A stretch of 64,000 nucleotides of DNA from Watersipora subatra (lineage: Eukaryota > Bryozoa > Gymnolaemata > Cheilostomatida > Watersiporidae), in the NCBI RefSeq assembly GCF_963576615.1, contig NC_088715.1, positions 60,051,802 to 60,115,801 on the forward strand, given 5' to 3'. The notes below the pieces were generated by a model. The model saw only the letters and a program-made list of their open reading frames with translations. It ran no database searches and was not told the origin of the DNA. Positions 44,070-56,939 of this stretch are shown here, piece by piece; the stretch's first letter is position 1, and each line of letters opens with the position of its first letter. A program made the position numbers and the translations under genes.

Positions 44070-44722
44070 TACAACTTTGCAACGGTTTAACTGTGCAACT
44101 GTGTAATTGTGCAACGATGTAACTGTGGTCTAGCCGTGCCACTGTGCAACTAGGCTACTGTACGCCTGTATGACTATATGACTGTACAAGTGTGTAATGG
44201 TTGTGCGACTGTGTGACTGTGCGACTGCGCAGCTGAATGATTGTACTACCGTACAGTCGTACGAAAGTACGACTTTACAACTTTGTGACTTTGCGACTTT
44301 ACAACTTTACGACATTACGACTTTGTAAGTTTAAAACTTTAAAACGTTATTACTTTGAAACTTCAAAACTTTAAAACTTTGAAACATTAAAACATTACAA
44401 TTTTAAAACTTTAAAAGTTTCAAACTTCACGACTTAACGACTTTACGACTTTACGGCTTTACGACATTACGACTTGGAAAGTTTAAAACTTTAAAACGTT
44501 ATTACTTTAAAACTTTCAACTTTAAAACTTTACAACTTCACGAATTCACTACTTAATGACTTAATGAATTAACAAGTTAACGAGTTAACAAGTTAATGAC
44601 TTAACAACTTAATGACTTAATGATTTAACGATTTAATGACTTGATGACTTTACGAATTTACAACTTTACAGCTTTACAACTGCATAACTGTAAAAGTGTA
44701 CAACTGCATAAATGTATAAAAC
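44070..44722 (+). repeat. octanucleotide (8-bp) satellite array, about 80 units
   Basis: An 8-base period holds through about 650 bases while the unit drifts: TGCAACTG/TGTAACTG at the left, TACGACTT/TACAACTT next, TAAAACTT in the middle, TAATGACT/TAACAAGT near 44560-44640, then TTACAACT and GTACAACT at the right. The ACT core at a fixed place in the unit makes the period clear. Confidence 0.85.
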
Positions 44723-47700
44723 GTAAAGCTTTGCTAATGCAAGCAATGCTAGAAATAGCATGACTTCACAGCAATGCTTGAAAAGGTATGCTATTTCCGG
44801 CATTGCTGGATTTGCAGTAACACTTATGAATTATTTTCATTAGGCTGCTCTACTTGCTTCATTATGTCATCTGTCACGAAGTTGCAAAAACCTTTCAGAC
44901 GTCGTAACCTAATAGATTTGGTCTAAAAACCTTCACTCATTTATGTAAAAGCTAAAAATTGGGCAGACTTAGTTTTTTTTATATATAACACTATATCATA
45001 TATAATGTTATATAAGATACATTTGCGGAATGTATTATATATAACAGTAATATACTGATGGGTCTTGTTACAACATCAGGATGTTTTTATTGCAATTCAA
45101 TGTGAATCACCTTACAAGGAAATGGTACCAGCTACAAGTAAACATATCTAGCAACAGAGTTTGGGATAGAGTAATATTGAGGGAGGAAAATTAACCATGT
45201 ATGGATACAGCTCTGGCTATTAACTAACAGATAATAATGAGCTGGTAAGATAGTAACTCTGTCATTAGCAGATAATCTTGAAAATTGCTAGTGCTTTTGT
45301 AAGCTCATACCTTGTTATCAATAATCAATAATCAACTACTAAAAGTTTGTTCAAGTGTGCGCATGTTAGTGTAGGAAGGCAGGCGTTTGCACATAAATGT
45401 GGAGAGGTCTATATGAGAGGTGCCTGAGATGACAACTACAGTGTAAGTGAGTATATGTGGATGTACCTAAGCGAAACCATCACAAAGGCTGCCATGACTT
45501 AGTGTTTATTCTAAAGTATCTACTGAGATAAGGAATTATTTTCAGTATTTTGTCACGATTTTGGATGCAGTTTGTTGTATTAATGTTCAAAGTATTTGAG
45601 CAAATAAAGAAGTGAAGGAGACAAGTTATGACAGCGATGTAATAAGTTCTTTGCATCATAGCACAGCGAGTTGAGATATGAGCCCTTGTGAGTAGCTGGT
45701 AACTTAAAGCAACATAGACACTCTGTCAGAGAGTACAACAGGCACATTTTGGAGGCCCTCCAAACATCTCACATTGTTCAGTTGCCGCAGGGGCACTGGA
45801 AGATTGTAGAAAGCTGATCTGTGCCAAGCTACGGGCACATGCTGGTCAGATGTGCAGCCGTGGTGTAATATGTAAAACGCTGTAGGTGATATCAAGGAAA
45901 TTATTAAAAAACTGAGTCTGAACGATGGATTTTAGATGTAAGATTAAACGAAATGCCACCTTACCATTAGATTGGTATGCAAAAAGTTTGGCACTGGATT
46001 TTTTTTTGTTCATTTTGTTGTTGGTGGTCACTTTTGATATATATGAATAAATCTAATTTTTTCATTGCGTGAGAGATTGCGTGTGCGTGAATGTGCGTGG
46101 GTGCAAGAGTGTGTGTGCCACTTTGCAAATACTTTGCATTTTTCTTGTTTTGACCAAATTTGTTCAAGCTTTACATATATACGCTTTGCGCTTTCCGCTT
46201 TTTGCCAAGTTGCCAAAAATATTTGTTTGAAATCTTTGGGTTGCTTCTGAGTGTCGGAGTCTCAAACACTCACCTAAATGAAGACTAACTAATTGAAAAA
46301 ATTTGGAACATGATGGGGCCACTGCTACCTAAAATAAAAACTTTATAACTTTTGTTCAATGTTGCCGTGTTAATCACTAAATTTGTATTTATTTAAAGAA
46401 TAAAGCATGAAAATATTGTCCTGTAATTATGGTGTCACTAAATAGTTCAAGTCTAAAGGTCAAAGCATGCAGAGGCTTTGTCCCGCATATTGGCATGCTA
46501 TCTAGCTAGCATTGACGTTAAGATAGAACGCATAGGAGCAAAATAAAAACCAGATGCTTCCACAAATGCAATTATCAGTGACACGATTTTAGTAAAAAAT
46601 TTCTAACTACTCAAAAAAACTATTTTATCCTTCACCATAAGTCTTCAGACCAAAATAGAATAACTAATAATGAAAATAATGAATAAGTATTATTGGCAAA
46701 GTTGATCTCTCGAGCAGATTAAAAACAGGGAGAATCATATGCGAGTTAGAATAAAGCTGTACTCAGCATTGTATTTGACAATTCTTCTGTTTCCTCAAGC
46801 CATTGTCTAACTTTTTAACCGCCGGCTGATATTATGTCTTGTTAAAAATCCCTCAAAGACTGATCAAGATGTCTGCTTAGCAGAGGCTGTGCGCATTTTT
46901 AAGAGCATTGGTGCACAAGCGATGGCGTTTAAAAGATCTTGAAAAAGATCTGTTTCTGTGACCTTGAATAGACCTGTCTATATCTAGTCTTGCAACCCCT
47001 CAGTCGGCACGGACACCTCGCTAGCTAAGGAGTTGCATACATGTCCAGTTGCAGAGAGCAGTTTAAAGTTGGCTATCATTACCAGTGAACTTTTTGGGAA
47101 TGGAGACCCAACCTGTCATTTACAGGTCAGGTGTTCTGGACTACTACATCACAGCTGCTGTAGCTTTAATATCTGTGATAAATCTAGCTGCAATAAATGT
47201 GACAAAACTCATTAAAATATAATTATACTTTCTGTCGTTTGTAATTATGTTCATATTTCAAAACTTTTCAATCAGTAAATCTGTATAAAAGAAGCCTTAT
47301 GCTGATAGGACCACCTGTAGCAAATTGCTAAGGGTGGTCATTATTCCTTCAGGTCATTTCCCTGACCACTATAAATATGGCAGATGTTCTTTTTAGGTCA
47401 AGCTTTGGCGACTATCGAGATTAAATGCTGGTACTAAAAGGAAAGCCGTCTGGGAATTCTGCTGGTTAAACCAAAATAATCAAATATTTTACTAGGTTTC
47501 TTTCCTAGTTGCCCCACAAATAAAATTCTTCTCAGTAAAGTCCTAGTTTGAAGATAAAAGGCTAAAGATGAATTTCTTATTTCTAGGATAAATACCAAAC
47601 ACATTACCAAAGTTTTTAGATTGCACAACTGATTGTTTATGTTTCTCATGACCGCAGCTGTACCTAAGTGGTTTATAATGCTGAAGTACGTCATCAATCA

Positions 47701-48490
47701 GCCCCCTCTTATAGTACTAATGTGTGACGGAGAGAACCTCATACCCATCTGCTTTCTATTAAGCTAATTTTTAAGCATTCAGTGGTATGAGAGGTGATGC
47801 AATGAAGCCCATATGGTATAAATAGAATTAGATATTCAACTAATTTATTTTCATGCCTGATTCACATTATTTCATAGACCATTTTTTACTAGGGCTATTT
47901 AAGAACAAGTGAGGCTCCACCACAAGGAGCGCCATTAACAGAGCTGATAATCTGTTCTTAGCCAATCTTAAATTGATCTACACTGTTTATTGACATGCCG
48001 TGCTTAGAAACATTAGGCAAAATTATCAGTTATTAGAGTACGCTAACTTGTTCTACATAAGAAAATCAAACAGCAATCACTTCGCTCCATTATTTTGGCT
48101 AAATGAATCAATTGTTTTAAAATTGAGCAAGTTTAGACCGGTGTCTGCTCACTTTCTTAATGTTTTTGGTCAGCATAATATAAAGATTTTTTGAAGTTCA
48201 TTTCTTTGCATTCAAAGATTGTTGTCTTTCAAATACATCATTTCTACAAGTATAAATAATTTATGCAAAGTTTAATCTCTATATTGCATTCAAAATTCTA
48301 AATGGCCTAATGTGCGAAGTTGGCGAAAGTATTCAGATTTGATTTCAATGATGAGAATCTGATTGTTTGCTCTAAAACTATTGTTTTTGCTTTTGCCACG
48401 CTTGAGACAGAAAATAGCATTTAGGTTTATCTTCATTATATATGTTAGTATCCATGCAGTCTAGCTTGTAATAATATATTTTTACTCAGT
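44722..48490. other. intergenic DNA, no gene seen
   Basis: Contains an AT-rich imperfect hairpin (44978-45060, tatataaca / tgttatata) and several small open frames on both strands (45704-46250, 47033-47215, 47434-47697, 48000-48194) without recognisable content. Confidence 0.35.
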
Positions 48491-48507
48491 AATACTTCAA
48501 GGTGGTT

Positions 48508-48655
48508 GACTGCTGCAGGTGTTTGAGGGACGGTCTACCAAAGTGATAGCCAGAGTTGGAGTCTTTTTGAAATCAACTTTTTATCCTAACCTCTAACCCT
48601 GGCTTACCGCCAAAAAATAAGCAGACAGAAGCTCTTCTTATTATAATAAATATAC
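48508..48655 (+). mobile_element. tRNA-derived SINE-like element, copy S7
   Basis: Head ggtgtttgagggacggtcta and agccagagttggagtc; tail acagaagctcttcttatta, taataaa. The head resembles that of S4. Confidence 0.55.
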
Positions 48656-49176
48656 ATTTTTATTTTACTTTATTCTAGATATATAAAATATAGTATTTTC
48701 ACATTGTAGACCTTGCTAGATAGAAAAAAATCAAAAATGTAAATATATATTAACAATAAAAATGTGCGATCCCTATAACTCACCATAACATAATTGTAAT
48801 TGTGGACCCTAAACCAAGTGAAAGTGATAAGAAAAAATGAAACGTTTTTGATATGAACCAATAATACTACAGCTACTGTGCAGCAATTAGATTAAAAAGT
48901 TAAGCCTAGTTATTTATTTGTTGAAGGGCTAAAGAGTGTGTTTGGGAAAACCTTGAAAAGAATTATGTCATTTACATGTATTTTACTGTTTGTATAATGT
49001 ATGTAAAATCTCTGTAATGTAAACAATTTCGAAAAGTTGTTTGTTGTGTTGTGTGTTGTAAGTTGTATGCTGTAAGAGCGTCTATTGTTTTCTATGGTTT
49101 AAACTGCTCTAGAGCTTTGCAAAAAGTTGTTTTCATATTTGCGAACAATTTTTGTTACTCTACTGTTTGACTACAC

Positions 49177-49340
49177 CTCTGTTTACTATGACTGCACCTC
49201 TGTTTACTATGACTGCACCTCAGTTTAATATGACTACACCTCTGTTTACTATGACTACACTTCTGTTTACTATGACTACACTTCTGTTTACTATGACTGC
49301 ACCTCAGTTTAATATGACTACACCTCTGTTTACTGTGAGG
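49177..49340 (+). repeat. 21-bp minisatellite, array 1 (about 8 copies)
   Basis: Unit gactacacctctgtttacta plus t, with variants gactgc, ctcagtttaata and cttctg. Because 21 is a multiple of three, both strands stay open (MTTPLFT repeats on plus, HSKQRCS repeats on minus). I read this as an array artefact. Confidence 0.95.
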
Positions 49341-50047
49341 TTCTTTGTTCATTGTAAAATTTTATCTTGCCATTGATGGCCGCTTGTCTATTGTCGCATC
49401 GCTGCCAGTCAGGTCATGACCCAATGTGCTCACTGCTTTAATCACCTTGTTTTTAAAATTGCCAAATGCTTCCATATTACAAGAACATTAGTGAGCCTTT
49501 TACACCGGAACAACTACCACAGCCACATAGAGTTTATTACTTTTCCAAACCGCTGACCGTGTCCTCACAGTTGCAATATACTCTGAATCACCATTTTCCT
49601 TTTTGTTTTTAGCATAGGTTTTATCATTCTTGGCATTTCAGTCTAACACCTCAGAGAATGAGGTTGTACAGAATTTCTGTTTCTGTTCACTTACTATTAC
49701 TGTTTTTAATATTCACCCAGAGAGACATACTTATACATATTTACTCAACCACATTTTAACTCTCTCCTGGATAAGGTGATAGAGGTATGTACTCATTATA
49801 AGTTTGTTTTTATTCAATATTGACTTTTTAAGATTCTTCAAATATTGTTTTAAACATTTGATGTCATATTGATATTATATGTACTCTTGTTATCATATAG
49901 CATTCTTGTTTGCTTTATTTTATCTTTATGTTTCATATTATAATTTGTAGTTTTACGGTGTCTACGTCTATAACAGCAAATAAAATTATATATAACAAAT
50001 GACACCCGTTCGAAACTCCACGTTGTCTCTGGGAGGGCAGTTACAGT

Positions 50048-50525
50048 TTACTATGACTACACTTCTGTTCACTATGACTACACTTCTGTTTAATATACAT
50101 GTAACTACACCTCTGTTTATTATGACTATATCTCTGTTTACTATGACTAACACCTCTGTTTACTATGACTACACCTCTGTTTACTATGACTACACCTCTC
50201 TTTATTATGACTGCACCTCAGTTTAATATGACTACAACTCTGTTTACTATGACTACACTTCTGTTTAATATAACTACACATTTGTTTATTTTGACTACAT
50301 TTCTGTTTACTATGACTACACCTCTGTTTACTATGACTAAATTTCTGTTTAATATAACTACACATCAGTTTACTATGACTACACCTCAGTTTACTATGAC
50401 TACATCTCTGTTTACTATGACTACACCTCTGTTTACTATGACTACACCTCTGTTTACTATGACTTCACAGCTGTTTATTATGACGGCACCTTAGTTTAAT
50501 ATGACTACACCTCAGTTTACTACGA
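50048..50525 (+). repeat. 21-bp minisatellite, array 2 (about 22 copies)
   Basis: Same unit and orientation as the array at 49177-49340, 700 bases away, with the same variant types (gactgc, ctcagtttaata). One or two units carry short indels near 50095-50150, which shift the reading frame. Confidence 0.95.
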
Positions 50526-50529
50526 CAAT

Positions 50530-53300
50530 TTAAATCTTTTTTTCATTTCCTATGATGTAATAAAGGAATCTGTATACGCCATAAGCATGAGTTTGATTAA
50601 CTTTAGAAATAGAAGTACTTTTGCATGATCTACTTCATTAAACTCAATTCAAAACTTAAAACTAGCCATCTCAGCGATGTTGGAAATTGGGTCTATACAG
50701 GTTATTATAGCTTGCTAGCTACGCATTGACCTGAGTACAAATAGAATAGAGCGATCTCTCAGCTGTCGCAGTCAATAGGAACCAACACTGACCAAGGATG
50801 AAAAGCGAAAAGCCACTTAGTAGTGTCTGCCCTTCAGACATTAAATTCAAAACAGTACATATTTTTGGGGCCAATTTAAATGAAAGCAAATGTACTTCAT
50901 AATTAAGGTAATTGGTTTAGGGTGTTATACTAAGCCTCAGAATACATCTGTAAACTGATGCGCTTTTTTCGATAAAAATAAAGAACATTCAGCAAGGAAA
51001 AATCATTTGTACAAATATTATTTGCTAGTGTAGCCTTAGATAATCAGAAAGCTAGTGCAGCAATGCTTGTTTTGCTGATCTAGGTGTTAATCAAAGGGGC
51101 TCACAAATTTGCAGTTTGCTTTTGTTTTATTTAGAGTATTTGCCAGTTTTTGTTTTTAAAATTTATCCTACCTTAATGTCACTTGGGATAGAAATAAAGC
51201 TATGTAAAATTCTTGGAAGCTCAAAGGCGATGAAAGGTGAAGGAAGAAGTAGCGGAGAGACTCAGTACAAACATTGACAAAATATGTGACGTCAGACTTG
51301 GGTAATCTACCTATAAAGTCTGATAGGTTTTAAAATGCTGGTTTTAAAATTTAAAAAAGCTCTACTGCCCACGGAGATATTTTTCACGTATTTAAAAGGG
51401 CAACAAAAGTCTGCCCAAAAAGAAGTCATCAGCGGGAAGACAAAGAATAAACTAATTTGAACTCTGTACACTTTGCATATACTCACTTGCATGATACATG
51501 AATGCCACCTGCCAGTAAAAACGTAGCAGGAACTTATAACCTGTTGCTGACTTGAGTTTTATTTTGGTAATTTTATTTAAAATTTTAATTCATAAACATA
51601 CTGCACGTTTTTTCTAGTGTTCAGTAAAAATTATCATTTTAAAAAGGCTGCACTCAGCCTACATGCAAGCATATACACTAGTAAGGTTTTTTCTAGTACC
51701 GTGATAATTTGAAAAAATGAAAGTTTTAGCCCAATGCATTTTTTCATGATAAATATCTCAACACTTGAAAGGCCTTACTACTTTTTGACACTTTTTTGAC
51801 AATTTTTATGATAAGCACATGAAAATTAGTGAAGGATCAAAAAAATGTCAAGCCATCGTACAATGTTATTTTTCAACTTGCAATACATCAAAGAACTGAG
51901 TATACTGAGGTGTGGAGCTTTGTATAAAAATAATATTGCTATCAAGTTTTGAAAATACAAAAAGCGATGTTTGCTTTTTTCAAACCAGTTTTTATTTAAC
52001 ATCATTGCTGACTAATAGCAGATCCTCTGCACTAAAACACCTAGACCGTCAACCAATGGTTGAGCTTCTACCACATATTGACCAACAATCTTAAATAAAA
52101 TTATATAAAATTACATTTATAATATTATAGTAAAGATTTAGACTAACTTAAGCTTACCGGGGTTGCTCGGGGCTTACTCAAATTTATTGGGTAATTATTT
52201 TTATCATATGTGCAACGCCAGGCGCAAAACTATAATAATATAGTATTTAATACTGCATTAGATCAGATTATACTGTATTATTATATAATGCTGTAGTATA
52301 CCATACCATATCATATTTTACCATATTATACAGCATGATATTATAGTGTATCGTATAATGTTTTATTTAAACAGTATAAACATTTAGCCGTGATCTGTAG
52401 TAAAGAGCTACTATTAAAATAATTATCACACATATTTTCATTCATATATTTTTTTCTTGTTTTGCATTCTTTGAAAGCTTCTATATGCTTTACAACCTTA
52501 GAGTAGTGGAAGTAAAACGTTGGCGTTTTAGTAGTGTTGAAAGAGTGCTGGAGGTAAGGTCCAATGTCCAGTTGCAATGTCCAGTTTTACCAGCGGTCAC
52601 CAACATGAAGCCTGAATGGAGACTACACACACACTAACAATAAACTGTATCCTTACAAGTCATCATCGATGAACAACTCAGAATGGCATTAATATAGTTT
52701 TATGACCCAAATCATAGGCAATTTATGGTTAACAGCCTGTCTGAAAGATAAGAAGACATATGAGCTTTTAGTATTTTGCGTTGAAGAGCAGCATCCTTGT
52801 TTCTGAACCCTAATAAACATTTCTCAAAGATGCTGGTGTATAACATCCATCATAGGCAAAACAGTTTCTGTCCCTTACTGTAAATTCCTTAGCTAAGCTG
52901 TAATGCCAGCTACCTGATTATCCCTGATTTGCCTTTTTAGCTTTCTAAGTACAGTAGATGATTCTACGACATAAATAATTTGAGAGTTTAAATTCCAATG
53001 ATGCTATGTTAGGCGAACAGCAAAATACATTGCCAAATCCATTTCAATATCTTCACAAACTCACCCCTTGGCCCTTCATATACAGAGAACTAAACATAAT
53101 TTTTCAATTGTACCACAACTGCAGTATATTTTTGTGTGTTCAGTTTTTCCTCTTTTTTCTTGTTATTTTCATTGCTTGTTATGTTCATTGCAGTGCGTGA
53201 TTACAGTACTTTCATCGTCAGTTAGAAGGAGAGCACAACTTCAATGTCAATTTACATTGATTTTTTTACTTTTTTTACACAGCAAGGTTTAGACTTTTCT
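50530..53300. other. intergenic DNA, no gene seen
   Basis: Low-complexity AT near 52200-52350. No exon or mobile element recognised. Confidence 0.4.
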
Positions 53301-53311
53301 TTTAGACATCG

Positions 53312-53373
53312 AAAATTCATCTCAGAAGACAAATTTTGCTGAGATGCAAAATTTGTCTCCTGAGATGAATTTT
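53312..53373. repeat. 27-bp-arm hairpin with a third half-copy
   Basis: Arms 53312-53338 and 53347-53373 match inversely with one mismatch over 27 bases around an 8-base spacer. A further aattctctcaggagacaaat follows at about 53385-53404, so the unit ctcaggagacaaat is present three times. Confidence 0.9.
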
Positions 53374-53799
53374 TGCATACAAAAAATTCTCTCAGGAGAC
53401 AAATAAAACATAAAATTGGAAACTCATCTCTGACACAGCTGGTGGCAACACAAAGACAGAGGCGAAATTATACGTTCTTATATGCCAAATTGCCTTCTGG
53501 AACAACTATTCTAACAGTATAGGTTGCTTTTTGAAAACTATTGAAATTTGTATAAAAATATCAGTGTTTGCCTGTCTGTAGTTCGTCTGTCCAATTATAG
53601 CCATAAAATTATAGAAACAAAAATTCTGCTTCACACTAAAGTTAAACTCAAAACTTCCAGTTCTGCCGACAGATACGCTCTCAATCACACCACATGTCTA
53701 ATAAGCCATACTATGAAACAGTTGTACCCATCATACTTATTACATCTGACAATCTTTGGTGTCGTTTGGCAAAAATTACACAATTCGCTTTTCAGTAGC

Positions 53800-53893
53800 A
53801 TGCTTGAAGTTTAAGCTTGTGTGGGAGATCACACAAAGAAAAACTTTTAGCGTCGCTTCAGAGGAACAAACATGACTCTTATTATAGTAAACA
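53800..53893 (+). mobile_element. tRNA-derived SINE-like element, copy S8 (truncated)
   Basis: Only the body and the tail acatgactcttattatagta are recognisable. The head is missing or diverged. Confidence 0.4.
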
Positions 53894-53899
53894 TTTAGA

Positions 53900-56230
53900 C
53901 CAGCAAAAGTTACTCAAATTTGCTGGTTACAGAAACTTGGGCAATTAAAAATAAATTTTCCATGCAAAAACCTTTTGATTACCTGTTCAACACAAAAGGT
54001 TTAGCAAAAGTATTTATATTTGTAACTAGAAAAGCCTTTAGTTAGCAAATAAAAATTGCAAACACCAAGCGTATTAAACAGTTTATAGTTACTCTTGCAC
54101 TGCGAAATTGTTCACTTGTTTTGACAAACTTAATGTTTGCCAACAGATGGCTGACTCACACTCAGTATTTTGGAAGTAAAAATTAAAGATTTTGGCATCA
54201 AGATTTAATCTAAACTTTCTTGAAATTAGCCAAAATTGCATATTAGTAATTGTTAAGAGTGGTTGCCCTCAATGAAAGTGTTTATGGATTTTTGTCATAA
54301 AACAGTGTATCAAGTGTATCAATGTGCTTTAAAAATGACTCGCATGCTGCTGGTTACCTGATCAAATACTTAAAAAATTTTTTACTAGTAAAATAATTTA
54401 TTCTAGTATATTACAAAAATTTATGAAATACGGAGTAACATGCAGCAAAAATATGTTATAACGTTTTCTGTTTAAATTATTTGTAATTCAGGCTCAATAA
54501 ACATGATGCAAGTTTAACTGCGTATTCAGAGAAAGCTGACAGGAGCGATATATTGGCTAAGCTTGTCTAAGTTTTCAAGTACTTCCTTTATTAGATTGAC
54601 TTTGTTATTGCATAAGAGCTCTCGTAATACAAAATCGTTTACGTAGAAAACGTTTTGTGTAACATTGGTAAACGATTGCATCAGAGTTGATCGTAAGCAT
54701 TGCAAGGTTGATTAATAGGCTTCAAACTGAGAAATGAGGAGCCAGTAGAATTACTAGCTGTATCAATAATATACTAACACTATGACAGCTCTGAACAATA
54801 GATTTATAAATAGATTCGTATTTCTGAAACTCGTTGAATAGTTAGATAGTTGATTCGATTCTAGCAGTGACAATCGGAGCAATGAATCGTATTTGTAATT
54901 TAAAAAAAACAGTGTATTTTGTTTGCAAGTAACTAATTATAAAAGTTATGAAAAGAAATTTTTTTTCTAAGTGTTAGGTGTAATGAGTTTCTGATAAAAA
55001 TCATCCTGTGCAACTTTGTTTAAGAGTCTCCCACAATGCATTGTCATGTGTATTTTGTTTAGATAAAAAGTTATGTAATGGGATGTTTTGAAATAAATTT
55101 GGTTACAAATTTTTCATTGAGTAACTTAAAATAAAACTGAATTTAATTACTATTAAATTAAATTACACTTAATATTACATTAAAATTGGCAAGTATTGTG
55201 AATCCTTGCTAATTTTAATCCTACTTATCAGCAATGTTTTCAGGTATTTTAACAACTATGCTTTTAACTTTTAACTATGCTTTTCAACCTATATATACAC
55301 ACAAGGCTTTTTGGTGTTAGCAATTTTATCTGATGATTATAGCTTTGCAATATGAAACTACTAATAAAATAGTTTTAAAGTAAACCTGACCTTTCATCTT
55401 GCTTATTTTTATATACCTAAATTTATGCAAACATGTATAAACAAATTTTAAATGTATATGCATGCTCACACACAATTACCAACTGAGGTGATTTGGTTTT
55501 TAGACGGCAAGTTTTGGTGATTTTATATTTCACCTCTTTCAATCTACATGTACTTTACGGCTATGTGTTAAACTTGCTCCAGTGCTTCCGGAAGCAGACT
55601 CCAAGGCAGTCAGAAATGACCAAGAGATATTTTGCAGGTTTTAATATGTCATCTGACAGGGCTCTTCCTTTAGTAGGAAGATTGCTATGCACAGCCTGCC
55701 ACTGACATGTCCACTGACATACCAATTACTACCTTCTCCAATTGACCAGCCCCTTAGTAGGATTTCAACAAAAACTAATCACGGAAAACCAATTCTGCTG
55801 TCATTTTTACAAGTTTATCATGGCTAGTAGCAGACGTACGGAGTAAAAGGCAAATATTTAAAAGAGGATTATTCAGTTTTTGCTAAATCATTTGACACAA
55901 ATTTAAAGTTTGTTCAAAACTTGGAAAGATTGATGAAAAATTAATAAATGTTGTTGTAGAAAAAAACTCACACACACGTCAAATCTGAATTAAACCCTAA
56001 ATCATTTGGCGTCCTGACAGCTCAAAATCCAGTGATTATTTGAAAAGTGAGCAATAAAACTGACCAGAAGGCACGAGATTATTTTAATGGTACACACCAA
56101 GCACAGCGACAGCTAGTACTTTGAACTATTATAAAATTCTACATTCTATCCTGGCATTCTAGTGGTTTGTGAAAGATTGCTAGGTTTGTCAATAAAACGC
56201 AGAAAATAAACATCTGCACAAGAATTCTAA
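53900..56230. other. intergenic DNA, no gene seen
   Basis: AT-rich. Short attaaatt-type simple repeats near 55135-55190. The frame at 55493-55705 shows no motif. Confidence 0.4.
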
Positions 56231-56754
56231 ACTCAGAAGATTAAAGAGTGACACAGTGGTTAGCAGTATTCGTTTACCAAGCATACTTGCCAAGTTTCCC
56301 GGTTCAGCCGAGACCCTCTAGCTTTTTAAGTCAGTCTCCCTTTTGCACAAAATCTCCCGTTTTCCTCCAGCTTTTTCAATAAAAGTAGGGGTTTAATTTT
56401 TTTACTTGTTGTTTTCCCTTTGTTGACTAGTTGTGAGCCCTCATCATCATACAAAGTTATCAAAAATGAAACAGATCGCTATAAAACCGTATGTTTGCCA
56501 TAAAACCTGGGCTATTTATATTTAGCAACATTAATGTCTAACAATTTGCTCTACAGTATTTCATCAATAAACAAAGATTATACACGGAGCTGTGACATAT
56601 CGTTGGCAAACGATATAGTAGAGTACCTAAACATTGAATAAAATTGTGGAAGGGCATCCTATGTAGGTTCCAATGAAAAAAAAAACTTCAAAAAGAATTT
56701 TAGGCTTCAGATTCAACTACTACATTTACCGTCAATCTCACACGTTTTTTCTCA

Positions 56755-56880
56755 ACTACTCGACAAGTATGTTACCAAAGTATTAGCCACAAGTTTGAAT
56801 GTCTCACGATCCCAGCTTCTGTCAACAGCCAATCATGGCTTTAGAATAATAAATGTTAGTATTATTATAGTGAAGATTAT
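56755..56880 (+). mobile_element. tRNA-derived SINE-like element, copy S9
   Basis: Contains ttagccacaagtttgaatg (B-box region) and the tail tattattatagtgaagat. Another possible head without a tail lies near 56250-56320 (cacagtggttagcagtattc). Confidence 0.45.
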
Positions 56881-56939
56881 ACAATCAACATGTAATAATG
56901 AAATCACTAAATTCAATTTAAACTTGGTTCAGAGAACCT

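Noticed and set aside
44978..45060. AT-rich hairpin tatataaca / tgttatata as an origin or attachment site
   Set aside because: AT-only symmetry is expected by chance in this DNA and nothing nearby supports such a role.
49152..50494. Open frames of MTTPLFT / HSKQRCS heptads
   Set aside because: A direct result of the 21-bp unit being a multiple of three. Open on both strands and broken by indels in the second array.
52150..52215. Possible second Helitron end (accggggttgctcgg, caacgccaggcg)
   Set aside because: It resembles the GC-rich hairpin of the 4.2-kb Helitron only loosely. No proper stem followed by CTAG-T can be drawn.
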